Assembly (NCBI GenBank): GCA_001683735.1
Contig: LUGG01000050.1
Span: 1-22,154, forward strand
Direction: 5' to 3'
DNA from: Grifola frondosa
Lineage: Eukaryota > Basidiomycota > Agaricomycetes > Polyporales > Grifolaceae
DNA: 22,154 bases
Made by a program: the position numbers and the translations under genes. The notes below the pieces were generated by a model. That model had not been told where the DNA came from. It searched no databases and saw only the letters and a program-made list of their open reading frames with translations. Position 1 is the first letter of the stretch; the number at the start of each line of letters is the position of its first letter. Positions 1 to 8,611 of this stretch are shown piece after piece.

Positions 1-299
1 TCGTTCAGAACATCCAACGGGCCGGGACCATGAATGAATGCCTCACGGGCCTCCGCAAGCATCTTATAACTGGCGAACGCCGCATGGGGCACTCCACTCA
101 CAAGAGAGCTTGTCAATCCCCTAAAAATCGACAGTCAATCTTAAGACTCATCAAGAAGGAAGATGACTTGCCAATTGGCGAATAACCCGGTGCGTTTTCC
201 CTTCCAGATGATGTAAATCTTGCTTTTGCCACCGGGCTGGCCTTGGGGAATGAGTCGAGGATCATCAGGGCGAATGTTTGCATTGTTGAGCGCGTTCAT
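1..299 (-). CDS. RNase H N-terminal (viroplasmin-like) domain protein, 5' part
   Basis: The minus-strand reading starts with ATG at 299-297; the next in-frame codons upstream include a stop. Exon 1 (299-172) contains KIYIIWKGKRTGLFANW and exon 2 (120-1) continues with LVSGVPHAAFASYK and EAREAF before the window edge. This is the signature of the small domain at the N-terminus of eukaryotic RNase H1 and of caulimovirus viroplasmin: a W-x-G-x-x-x-G-[IL]-[FY]-x-x-W core, then V-x-G-x-x-x-A-x-[FY]-x-[SG]-[FY]-K and a final E-A-x-x-A-F. In RNase H1 it binds RNA:DNA hybrids. The gene is cut by the window, so whether a catalytic RNase H domain follows cannot be seen; many basidiomycete proteins carry only this domain. 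The exons join in frame only through the GC-AG intron at 171-121. The family call is fairly firm, the function is inferred. Confidence 0.7.
121..171 (-). other. GC-AG intron in the RNase H-like gene
   Basis: On the minus strand the sequence reads TG|GCAAGTC...GATTGACTGTCGATTTTTAG|GGGATTG. The first GT (in GTCATC) leaves the next exon in the wrong frame with a stop, whereas the GC two bases earlier (GCAAGT, the usual GC-donor consensus) gives a phase 2 junction that restores a Trp codon and the domain. Length is 51 nt. A TTGAC branch-like site lies before the acceptor. Confidence 0.6.
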
Positions 300-558
300 G
301 CGTGGCCCATGCAGCGTTCAGTCGCCTCGGCTTCAGTCGGGCGACCTCTATGTCCTTAGTCGCTCGACCAAAGTATGGCCAAATACAGCCAAATACAGGC
401 ACCCAAACAAGTCCAAACCCTGCTCGCTCCTGTCTCGCTTGACAGCGCCCACTCCTTGTAGCGACCGCCTCCTCGCCTTTTTCCCTCACGCTCTGGCTTA
501 CTCGTCCCTTGAACACCTCAGTGAAATCCATACCGGCATGGCACGCGCTGCGCTGCTC

Positions 559-865
559 GTTGGCGCCTGGCTCGAGTTCACCTCGAACCAGGCAGCTGCT
601 CGTTGAGATCACGCCGGTGCTTTCGCGGCTATCGCGAGGGCATCCGTGGTGAATTCGGAAGACACATGCTGGACAGCTTCCTCGCCTTGTTGCCCTACAG
701 TCCTCGCCTCATCACAGTCTAGGTTACTCGCTCCGGGAACATCCTCAGTGAAATTCACCAGCACGGCGGGCACTCGCGCTGCTCTTGAGAGTTGGCGCCT
801 GGCTCGAGTTCACCTCGAACCAGGCAGCTGCTCGTTGAGATCACGCCGGTGCTTTCGCGGCTATC
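559..865. repeat. 75-nt perfect direct repeat, each copy with a hairpin
   Basis: Bases 559-633 and 791-865 are identical, and weaker similarity extends leftwards over roughly another 100 bases, giving a period of 232. Each copy contains an imperfect inverted repeat, GCCTGGCTCGAG-TTCAC-CTCGAACCAGGC (565-593 and 797-825): 12-base arms with one mismatch and a 5-base loop. The repeats lie upstream of the minus-strand RNase H-like gene. Several open frames cross them, but none keeps the same frame in both copies, so I do not call a gene here. Confidence 0.85.
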
Positions 866-1474
866 CGAGGGCACCCGTGGAATCCTGAAGGCGCATCCAC
901 ACACAAATTGGAGTTCTGCAGTTTACCTGGTCGTGAGGGCACCTGTGTGCAATGTTTGCTTGATCCTGTCCCATTTGGAGGCCCACGCAGGAGCTGAGAT
1001 CACGGTAAGTGTGAATGCGGGCTTGAATAGCTTTATTTACACAGTGGAGTTATGTGCGGGGTCCACACGGGGGCCCACGTCGTTATGATGCACACCGCGC
1101 CTAGACAGTTGATGAACCCTTTGATTGCTACCTGTTTGTTTCCAACCAATTATATGATGATCACGGTCCTCCACGCATGCTCTCCGGAGCCCGCCTTCAT
1201 CTGTATATGCGTGACGACGCCTAGTCTGGATGATTATCCGTTTGCTACACGTGAACATGGAACATAGAATCCATCAGCAACCAGAACAGGCCCATCAATA
1301 AGTTGAATTTGGGGCCAATACCATGGCGCTGCGAGTCGGCCGACCGTCCACCGGGCGTGGACCTGACTTCCGGCAGCGATGTCTTGGTCTGGGGACGTGT
1401 GTTGATTTTGGCCCCCTCGTCCTGATCCTATCCGGCGCAGACCTCACTCACATCGTCGTTCACGGGCCTCCCTA
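866..1474. other. No gene recognised; intergenic
   Basis: Short frames are open on both strands but none resembles a family I know or shows convincing splice structure. The last stretch before 1475 is pyrimidine-rich and could be promoter or 5' leader for the small plus-strand ORF there. Confidence 0.4.
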
Positions 1475-1602
1475 ATGGGTGCGAGCAATTTCACTCCGGC
1501 GGAGGTGACCTGGTTGCAGGAACAATATGCGACGCAGGAAGTCCGCGAACTTCTCAAGGCGGAGGCGCGTTGTCGTATTCTTCCGGCGATCGGTATGAAA
1601 AA
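1475..1602 (+). CDS. Possible first exon of an uncharacterised protein
   Basis: An ATG-led frame reads MGASNFTPAEVTWLQEQYAT and is rich in Glu, Leu and Ala, ending at a potential donor (G|GTATGA at 1603) where the sequence turns AT-rich. The opening (F-T-P-A-E-V-x-W-L) resembles the N-terminus of uncharacterised Agaricomycete proteins whose later parts look like the gene remains starting near 4478. If so, this would be the first exon of that gene, separated from the rest by the 1603-4390 block. This is inference; the exon is only about 43 codons and could be unrelated. Confidence 0.35.
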
Positions 1603-2065
1603 CACACTTTTCACCAAACAACCAAAAGGCTATCTGATTAGAGTAATATTTGTTTTATAGTCGAGGGGTTATTTCCCGGATAGGACAGGTGCACCGAGCG
1701 TAACGGGGTTTCCTACTTTTCCGGATAGAGGCTCAGTCGAGTCCGGTTGTGCGAAGATACGCTATATCACAGGAGACTCCGAAAAGCTCTGTGAAGTATC
1801 CTACGGTACTTGGTTACTCGCAGTATACCTGGGGAACAAGAAAAAAGACTAGGCTAGACTCAAATAGTCTGCCTCATTAGTATGCTTCTAACTTCTTTTC
1901 AAAGTTACTGCCTTCTTGCAGTACTTGACTTCAATACTGATTCCGCTTGCTGATTAGGAATGCTCCTGGACTTCTTTCCAGAGACTTATACTCCGTAATC
2001 ACTTACAAGACGGACTTCCCAAACCCAATACAAACAACCAATTTCTCAAACTGATGGTGCGTACC

Positions 2066-2281
2066 TGATGTCCTTTATGACAGGATTGCCTCCACTGCCC
2101 TAAAAAAGTCTACCAATCTTCCTACCTAACCTTGTGCTTCCAGAATCTCTTGCCTGGACAGTTGACAATTTAGGGAAGTGATATGCCCTTTGTGACAGGA
2201 TTACTTCACTGCCTAATAAAGGTCCAATATTTCCTGCCTGAACTTGTCTTCCAGAATCTCTTGCCTGGACAGTTGACAATT
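2066..2281. repeat. Two-unit tandem repeat, period about 111 nt
   Basis: The 34 bases at 2137-2170 recur exactly at 2248-2281, starting CTTCCAGAATCTCTTGCCTG. The flanking parts of each unit are also recognisably similar (TTT[AG]TGACAGGATT..., then C[TC]TGCC...). Function unknown; it lies in the AT-rich block. Confidence 0.8.
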
Positions 2282-2676
2282 CAGGTATTACACACTCAAG
2301 TGGCCTCAAAGTAGAGAAAGAAATTCTGATTCAAAGCTAAGGTTGGCTAGGAAAGATTTGGGGATCCAAGAGATAAAGAAAAAGGATGGATGATCAAAAG
2401 ATGATGATGGGGCCCCCCTCCGTTATTTTATTTATCTGGAATATTCTTATTCTATGGCTGACTAATGCTCCTTCTGCTCATCCACTCAAATGCTACAATC
2501 CACTAAGTTTTCTGCTGACGAATTGCATTTGGAAGTTGCTGGAAGTTCCTTGACTGCTTAACACTCTCTTGGAGAATTCTCCCAGGTTCCATGAGTTCCT
2601 AGGGTGTTCTTCATGATTCTATGATACTCTGGAGCCTACTGAAATATTCTAGCAGATTCTCCAGGTTTCTGTATTC

Positions 2677-2780
2677 TTCCAGGACAATCTGGAAGGGGAA
2701 TTTTCGATTAAAGTCTTCTTTTAAGACTATAATCTTCTGGGAAATTCCAGGACCTTCTGTCCTTCCAGGATATTCCAGGA
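2677..2780. repeat. Cluster of TTCCAGGA words
   Basis: TTCCAGGA occurs at 2677, 2745, 2763 and 2773, and related GGAATTC/TTCTGG words surround it from about 2575. The spacing is irregular, so this is not a simple tandem array. It could be a decayed low-complexity repeat or a cluster of binding sites. Confidence 0.5.
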
Positions 2781-2939
2781 TATTCATCAGCAAGGGGCCA
2801 CAAGTCTGCTCAACTAAGCAGAAATGTGTCTTGCTGACACAATTCTGATTACAAGAGGTGAACTGAGCAAAGTGCAATATGTGATGGGAGATGAATGTGA
2901 CGGATAAGGAAAGGGAAGAAAGGGGATAAGCCATGATGT

Positions 2940-3434
2940 ATTATGACCTTGACCTTCTTGACTGTCCTAGACTCCCTGAACTGCTGCTCCAATCGAATGT
3001 CTCCTGGGAAAATGACCGTGTTGATTGGAATGCGCATTTTATGTTCTTGTCATCCAGCGCGCTGTCTGGGCTCCCAATTCCACCACCCCACCATCTGTAG
3101 TGCACAAGCTCATATGGCACTGCTAATCCGACTTCCCACTCTGCTGTCTCATGCTTGACCATGACAATTACGCGGCTGGTTTGGTATTCAACCACACGTG
3201 ACATTTCCCGATGAAGTTGACATAAAAGCCCACAATTCGAATCGCGCCCGGGAGTGGTGCAAGATCATAGTGTCCCCGATCCTCTCGGAGTATCAGGATA
3301 GAAATGTGAGGGCGACTTTGAACCAAGCAGACCGCAACGGGTGATACTTGAGGATAGAGTGTGTTGGACATGATGGGAGTGCGTCCGAGACTTGTTCCAT
3401 CAAAACGTAATGTGCTGTCAATATATATGAGCAA
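2940..3434 (-). pseudogene. Uncharacterised ORF, copy 1 (frameshifted)
   Basis: Minus-strand pieces match the ORF at 3973-4378. The upstream piece contains GHYDLAPLPGAIRIVG and NFIGK. After a shift of one base it continues with SRVVEYQTSRVIVMVKHE, WEVGLAVPYELVHYRWWG, and further down in another frame FPGDIRLEQQ. Copy 2 has GRYDLAPIPGAIRMIG, RIIEYQETRVIVLVRN, WEVGVGIPYHCIQYRWYG and LPGDMRLWQQ. Conservation of the protein reading across both copies shows this was coding; the frame breaks show this copy is dead or mis-spliced in my reading. I do not recognise the family. The Trp/Tyr-rich stretch after short beta-like segments suggests a small compact domain. Confidence 0.55.
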
Positions 3435-3572
3435 TTGGCGTGATGTTCACAAGTCGATATTCCAAATTTGGAATGCACAGGCTTCAGTACATTCCCAAAT
3501 TATCCCGAACTGTCCTCGATAGCCTTCTTCTTCTTCACTAACTTCTTCATCATGGAGATTCGCAAGGATACA

Positions 3573-3797
3573 TTATCCCGGCGAGGCAATCTCCGTCCAA
3601 TTTTGGGCTACCTTGATATGTCTTCTTCTGCCATGCTTTCTTTCTCTAGGGCTCTTGCTTACTGGCTTTGAGGGAGGATCATAAAGACCATCCTCCAATT
3701 CTTCATTACTATGCTCCTCTGGCTTTGTGACTGACTCTTCTTTCTGCTCCAGATTGCATAAGTCCTCATAGGAAATGGACGGGAGAGGGGTGTTCAT
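3573..3797 (-). CDS. Acidic/basic low-complexity ORF, unknown
   Basis: A 74-codon minus-strand frame begins MNTPLPSISYEDLCNLEQKE, is strongly acidic (Glu/Asp-rich) for its first half, then turns basic with ERKHGRRRHIK. Acidic-then-basic tails of this type are common in nuclear proteins. Just past its stop another frame stays acidic over a GAAGAAGAAG tract. It sits downstream of copy 2 (3973-4378) on the same strand and may be its C-terminal exon; the 3798-3972 gap has intron-like AT content, but I could not fix a junction. No family recognised. Confidence 0.4.
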   Translation of the reverse strand: MNTPLPSISYEDLCNLEQKEESVTKPEEHSNEELEDGLYDPPSKPVSKSPRERKHGRRRHIKVAQNWTEIASPG

Positions 3798-3972
3798 ATA
3801 AAGAGCTACTAGGAATTATGATGCAGTATCGTGCTGGCCAGTGGATATGGTCTGCAGTAGTAACAGATGATGGGTGATGCTGAAATGTGACACATACAAA
3901 AATGATGATCGTCTTTCATACGTAAATGAACGTGCAATAGTAGAGATTTTGGGAGAATAAGTTGTCCCAAAC

Positions 3973-4378
3973 TTAAACTCCCTGTTGCCATAACCGCATA
4001 TCTCCTGGCAGTACTGCCAGATCTGATGAAAAAGACACAAAATCGTCATCCGGCTTGAGTGTGCCCATAAATTGGTGTGCATGCTGCATGACCCAGTTCC
4101 ACCACCCATACCACCGGTATTGAATGCAGTGGTATGGTATTCCTACTCCTACTTCCCAATCTCCTAACTGATTCCTCACTAGGACAATAACCCGAGTTTC
4201 TTGATACTCGATGATGCGTATAACTCGACCTATAAAATTCACTTGACCACCAATCATGCGAATCGCACCCGGAATTGGTGCTAGATCATAACGTCCTTGG
4301 TCTGTATCAATAAAGAGGATGGATGCAGAGGGCCTGACTTCAGCCAGGCAGACGGAATAGCTAATGTGTCAAGATAAC
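3973..4378 (-). CDS. Uncharacterised ORF, copy 2
   Basis: The minus-strand frame is open from about 4378 and reads SVCLAEVRPSASILF, then GRYDLAPIPGAIRMIGG, IIEYQETRVIVLVRN, WEVGVGIPYHCIQYRWYG and LPGDMRLWQQG before a stop at 3973-3975. It has no start at the left end that I can defend, so an upstream exon is probably missing. It pairs with the frameshifted copy at 2940-3434 in the same orientation about 950 bases away. The pattern of substitutions keeps hydrophobic and aromatic positions, which supports a real protein. I do not recognise it; an accessory protein of a mobile element is one possibility. Confidence 0.5.
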
Positions 4379-4477
4379 AATAAAGGCTCATAATGTTGCC
4401 CAATGCATGCTATCTTCCATTCTCTGCATACTTCAACATGCTGTCACGTGTGTGGGTAGTGCAGATGCTGTCAATGA

Positions 4478-6352
4478 AATTGCCATGTCCGAGTACCAAT
4501 CCAGATTGGTGCACGACAGTGTGGCTGCCTGAAGGCGATTGCAACCCTTCTGACAACGCGATACACCGCCGACTTCCGTGACTGCCTCCCCGCCGAAACC
4601 GACGCCGAGTTTGCAAAAAGACGGGCCAATAAGACGTTGGCTGAGCGGGATGAGCTGGTCCAGAAGCATGCAGAGACAACTGACACGTGCGCCGAACGCT
4701 TAATGAAAGCAGCCACGGTAAGTCTTCAGTTATTTACCAAATTGGCCGTTGCTCAGCAATCACAGCGCATATACAACTGGGTGAAGGCGCATAGCAAAAA
4801 CCGGAAAACTCATGCCGAGGTGACGAAAATTGCGCCCATTCCGACGGGGCGCTCACCATGCAAGAAATCTGCATGGGACGTCTATAGGGCTGAGCATCCG
4901 GACGTGACGGAAGTGCCCGTGGTCACTGCGGATGACGGGAAACGACGCGGCGACCTGACCGCATTCACCAAGATGGCACAGCTCCAGTATGCGTCCAGTC
5001 ACCGGCCGACAAGGAGGCATATGCGCAAAGAGCAGGGAGGCGAACAAGACAACTGACGAGGGTGGGGATACGGCGCTCACCGTGGAAGCTCGTCGAGCAG
5101 CGTACGCATGCAATTTGGCGGATCTCAAGATGTATTACTGATACCTGGCTTTTTAGGAAAGCAGGGCAACTGCCTGATTACATCAGGGCCACCATAGATC
5201 ATTGGCAGGTTGAGACGGGTTGGGTGTCTTTCTGTTTTGCGGGAGGGATTGACGACGTGGGCGAGTTGTCTGCATGCGCGTGAGTACCTGCAGAATGGTC
5301 AGGGTTTGCTATGGCTGACAAGACTGCGACAGCGAGTGGACGGTCGTGACGTGCAAGGGCGAGGATTTGAAGACATCCTGTGTGAGAAAGCGGGCTGGTC
5401 GTCCGAAAAATTGCGGGCATTGTACTTGGAGTTTCTGAGGTCAATCTTCGATCATGAGTGCCATTACCCATGTCGTCAACGTGTCCTAATTGTTCTGGGT
5501 GTCAACGACCAGCTACTGCGAAGACGGTGGTCGAGGAGGCTCCACAGCCTTTGACTAACGAGGTCATGTGTGAGATCGCGAGAATGGCGGTGGCTGCAGG
5601 GGCGGGACAATTGGCCCCTGAAGAGTTGTGGAATCCATGACGAGATCGCAGTCTGAATTACCGCAGCCATTGGCTGAGGCGATAGCCAAGATCATGCCAT
5701 TGAGGGCAGCTGAGCCCTCTCAGGACCAGCATGCGGATCCGTTAGACAAGGAGGTGATGCGAGGCTCAGTTGATGCGCGTGCGACAGAGGAGGCGGTTGA
5801 TCTGCCTGCGCCAACTGCCCCGGATAGCGATGGGGGAGCGGAGACTACTGTTGCGAGTGTCCCGGAGAGGGCTCACCCTGGCGTGACTAAGAAGGGGATG
5901 AAGGTAGCCGCGGAGAGGGCCCCCCCTGGCCTCTAAGAAAGGGAAGAAGGTAGTCGCTGCGGCGAGAGCTCGTGCAGGCAGCGCACCCTGACCTAAACAA
6001 GATACGAGTGGCTGACAAATTGGGGCCTCGACGGCAGTGGTAGTTGCATCTGAGAGTACGACGAGTCAACGGACTCCGCGCGCACGCACTTTGACGTCGA
6101 GAGCTCTGGGTGAATCGTACGTGTTTCATTATCCTTCATGATGTCAACCAAATTACTAACTTGTCGCAGTGTTATGTCTATAACAGAGCGGAAGGCCGCG
6201 CAGGCGGACAGCGGATGCAAGAATGACCTGAAGCAAGCGTCAAAGAGCCGACGCGTTGCTATTGAGTATGTGTCTGTTATCAAACATTTTTCCGTTTACT
6301 AATGTGATACTATTACTAGACCTGCAAACAAGAAGCGCGCCAAAAAGGCATG
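4478..6352 (+). pseudogene. Uncharacterised Agaricomycete-type protein, broken
   Basis: Ordered plus-strand pieces read as one protein. An N-terminal helical part (TLAERDELVQKHAETTD) is followed by an intron at 4718 (acceptor 4756 or 4765), then RIYNWVKAHSK and KKSAWDVYRAEHPDV, then an acidic stretch near 5060. Next come DYIRATIDHWQVETGWVSF with FAGGIDDVGELSA (5180-5275), GRGFEDILCEKAGWSSEKLR (5360-5420), an Ala/Pro-rich region, and a Lys-rich end ANKKRAKKA after an intron at 6268-6319 (stop at 6350-6352). The order matches a family of long uncharacterised basidiomycete proteins. The frame changes near 5010, 5040, 5275 and 5455 without plausible introns, so this is probably a pseudogene. The basic tail suggests a nuclear protein. 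Its first exon may be at 1475. Confidence 0.5.
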
Positions 6353-6739
6353 AGGAGGGACTTAAGGGACTGCGGCCGGAGTGGAGGAGTGCGTAGACCA
6401 ATGAATAGACGTCGGCCATCTGGCCGACGTTTCAGATCAGATAGCGTGCCATATAGCGGGAGATTGAATTTCAAGCATGAGGAACTAGACAACGCCAATG
6501 TCCCAAACGACTGATCAGTCAGTCCAAATGACTGGTCAGTCGGACGCTAACGACCGTGCATCAGACGCTAGCGACCGTGCCATGGCTAGCCACCTCCATG
6601 CCGGACCATTGGTCTTGGCGGCGGTGGCTTGGATGCAATGATACAGTACCCAAACAATGCCATGCCGTGGTGGTGTGGCGATTAAGACAGGTGCGCAAAG
6701 TGACTTACCCGCACTCCACTGCCTTGCCCTCACTCCACA

Positions 6740-8108
6740 ATGGCCCGATTTCTAGCTCCCACTGCCCATACCCACCGTGTGAAGGCTTCCCACTGGGATA
6801 CACGACAGTATTCTAAGGCTCTCAAGGCCCTTGTCGAAAGCTTCGCTCGCGCCTATCGCCCTGAGCTCCCCGATAGCTGCTGTAAATGTCAGATTGAGGA
6901 GTCCACAACTTCAAAATGGTGTTGCACTACGTCGTCGGCATGGTGGGCAAATGGGGAGCATTGGTAGGTGGTGAACTAGTTATACATCTGTCGGCACTGA
7001 CCGGCTGCCACAGTGTCTGAATTGTAAACAATGGCACTATCCGCCACAGCCGCAGCCGACGGCGGCCCAGATCGCAACCGTGGAAGCTCAGCGGGCGGCA
7101 GATCTGCGGGAGGAAGAGATGCACAAGGATCAGAAGCTCGCTGAGCGCTTGCAGCATCAGCTTGACCGACAGGTGAGTGGATTGTCTGATTGTGGGTACA
7201 AGTATTGAATAATGTTCAGGCCCTGGCTGCAGAAAAGAAGGAGTTGAGGCTGACAGATAAGGTACGTTGTCACCTTTGTGCAGTTGTTTCGGCGTTGCTG
7301 ACGGAATATCAGGTACAGAAAAATCGAGAGCGCATGCTGGAGTGCAAGCGGCTGCTGGAGGAGTCCGTAAGTATGATTGGTGGGTATAATGCCGAACGTT
7401 GTTGATCCTCCCATAGGTGAGCGCGCTCGCCCATGTGAAGGGAGGCGTAGTGTTAGCGCGGCCTCCCAGGCAGTAACGCGGGCTGCTGGGATGTCCACTG
7501 GGCAGAACAAGGTATGGTATTACGAAGTGAAACACATCTGATAGCGCTAACGACGGTAACAGCGTGCACGTCCAGATTGGACCCGCGACGACGACGCAGC
7601 TCCTCCGAGGACAACAGTGGTAAAGACGAGGAGAAGCGTCGTGCCAACAAGCAACCCGGTGTGAAAGCGAGCAAGCAGGATGATGATCTGCAGGAGATGC
7701 GAATTGTGATATGGTACGAGGTGAGTGATCGTTTATGCTTGGTGGCCCTTCGTCGTTTGACGTTAGCGCCAGAATTTTCAAGACCCGTACGTGTGGAACG
7801 GGAGAGTGTCCAGGCGGGGTTTCACCGTCAAGACCGCGATCGGCGTCGAGGAAACAGCGCGCCTCGAGGCTCTTGGGATCACGTCAACCGTGCTACTGCA
7901 GCAGTGGACAGACGCGAACGACTTGTGTAGTTGGAAGGATGGGATACGGACCGTCACGTATGTCCCTGGAGATCCGAAGGTCTGTTCTGTGCTGCTTCAG
8001 AAGTATTCGGTTTGGATCTGCCCTGGGTTGAAGCACCAGGTGTGGTTGTTGATGAACAGAGAGGATGGGCCCTTCGGTGGATTAATTGATCTTACTAGAA
8101 CATGCTGA
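6740..8108 (+). pseudogene. Cys-rich plus coiled-coil protein, multi-exon, probably decayed
   Basis: The opening frame carries a cysteine-rich segment, SCCKCQ...KWCC, completed across an intron (6964-7013) by CLNCKQWHYPP, which looks like a zinc-binding cluster. Then come Glu/Lys/Gln-rich exons at 7014-7172, 7220-7261 and 7313-7366 (LREEEMHKDQKLAERLQHQL) that form a coiled coil, separated by 47-51 nt introns with good GT-AG ends and CTGAC branch sites. A basic, Ser-rich part with KDEEKRRANKQ follows (about 7562-7720), then an intron (7721-7772) and a last exon with WNGRVSRRGFTVKTAIGVEE ending at the stop 8106-8108. The 6964-7013 junction and the exon after 7416 do not stay in frame with their partners. 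Family not recognised; a DNA-binding or structural nuclear protein is plausible from composition only. Confidence 0.45.
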
Positions 8109-8316
8109 AGTAACAGTACATAGAAGAGTCCGTGCAACAAAATTGACATAAGTGTTCGGTTAATCCGGAGTGTGCGAGTTTTTTGGATCATCCTGGGAGA
8201 CATTGGTGCCAGATATATCCCTTCGTGAGATGTATCCCTTGGTGGAGGCATCGGCGTGTTTGGAAGTACTGTAGGAAAATACACTTCGTATATTATTATG
8301 AAAGGCATATATCAAT

Positions 8317-8389
8317 GCCACTATAGTCTAACAGTATGACTGACGTGCTGATGATCGGGATGTCGTTGGTTCGACTCCTGCTTGCTGCA
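8317..8389 (+). tRNA. tRNA-like unit (pseudo-tRNA or SINE head)
   Basis: TAGTCTAACAG (8324-8334) fits the polymerase III A box and GGTTCGACTCC (8368-8378) is a perfect B box. They start 44 bases apart, exactly as in a tRNA, and a 73-base tRNA frame fits 8317-8389. The D stem (GTC/GAC) pairs and the T stem pairs with one mismatch, but the acceptor stem pairs at only about four of seven positions and no anticodon stem forms. This is therefore a decayed tRNA or the head of a tRNA-derived SINE, not a working tRNA. The minus strand encodes the peptide GVEPTTSR, the kind of read-through seen over tRNA-derived repeats. Confidence 0.55.
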
Positions 8390-8437
8390 GTGATCCATTT
8401 TGATGCTCCATACCAAGCCATGAGTCGGGTTGTATCC

Positions 8438-8502
8438 GATTGGTTGGATGCATCTGTGTCGGATACATCTGATGGATTGGATATATCTGTGTCGGATACA
8501 TC
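8438..8502. repeat. 33-nt tandem repeat, two units
   Basis: GAT[TG]G[GA]TTGGAT[GA][CT]ATCTGTGTCGGATACATC occurs at 8438-8469 and 8471-8502, and the 18 bases ATCTGTGTCGGATACATC are exact in both. Related words (GATATATC, TGTATCC) occur from about 8215 to 8590, so this may be the body or tail of the tRNA-headed element just upstream. Confidence 0.75.
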
Positions 8503-8611
8503 GCATGCAGAGCAAGTTGTTCATATGGGTAAGTGACTATATACCATTGGGATATATCTTGGTGTCTAACTGTGTTACACATGATATATCCGAGGAACTG
8601 AAGTCCCTCAA

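Larger units (their letters stand above)
1603..4390. mobile_element. AT-richer block, probably degenerate inserted DNA
   Basis: Base composition shifts to more A+T than on either side. The block contains an internal tandem repeat, a cluster of TTCCAGGA words, and two diverged copies of one ORF in the same (minus) orientation. I see no clear terminal repeats, target-site duplication, reverse transcriptase or transposase, so the element type is unknown. The stretch 1603-2065 holds nothing I can name. A rearranged host segment is an alternative. Confidence 0.35.

Noticed and set aside
2611..2934. Minus-strand ORF of 107 codons
   Set aside because: It reads through the TTCCAGGA repeat cluster; its Glu/Leu-rich end is explained by the repeat and no copy or homologue supports it.
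1603..4390. LTR retrotransposon
   Set aside because: No matching terminal repeats, primer-binding site, protease, reverse transcriptase or integrase motifs could be seen; only an unspecific inserted block is supported.
6927..7781. Longest open frame in the window, 284 codons on the minus strand
   Set aside because: It is antisense to a run of well-formed plus-strand exons and introns, has no family resemblance, and its composition is that of a shadow frame.
8317..8389. Functional tRNA gene
   Set aside because: Acceptor and anticodon stems do not pair and no anticodon can be assigned, despite good A and B boxes.
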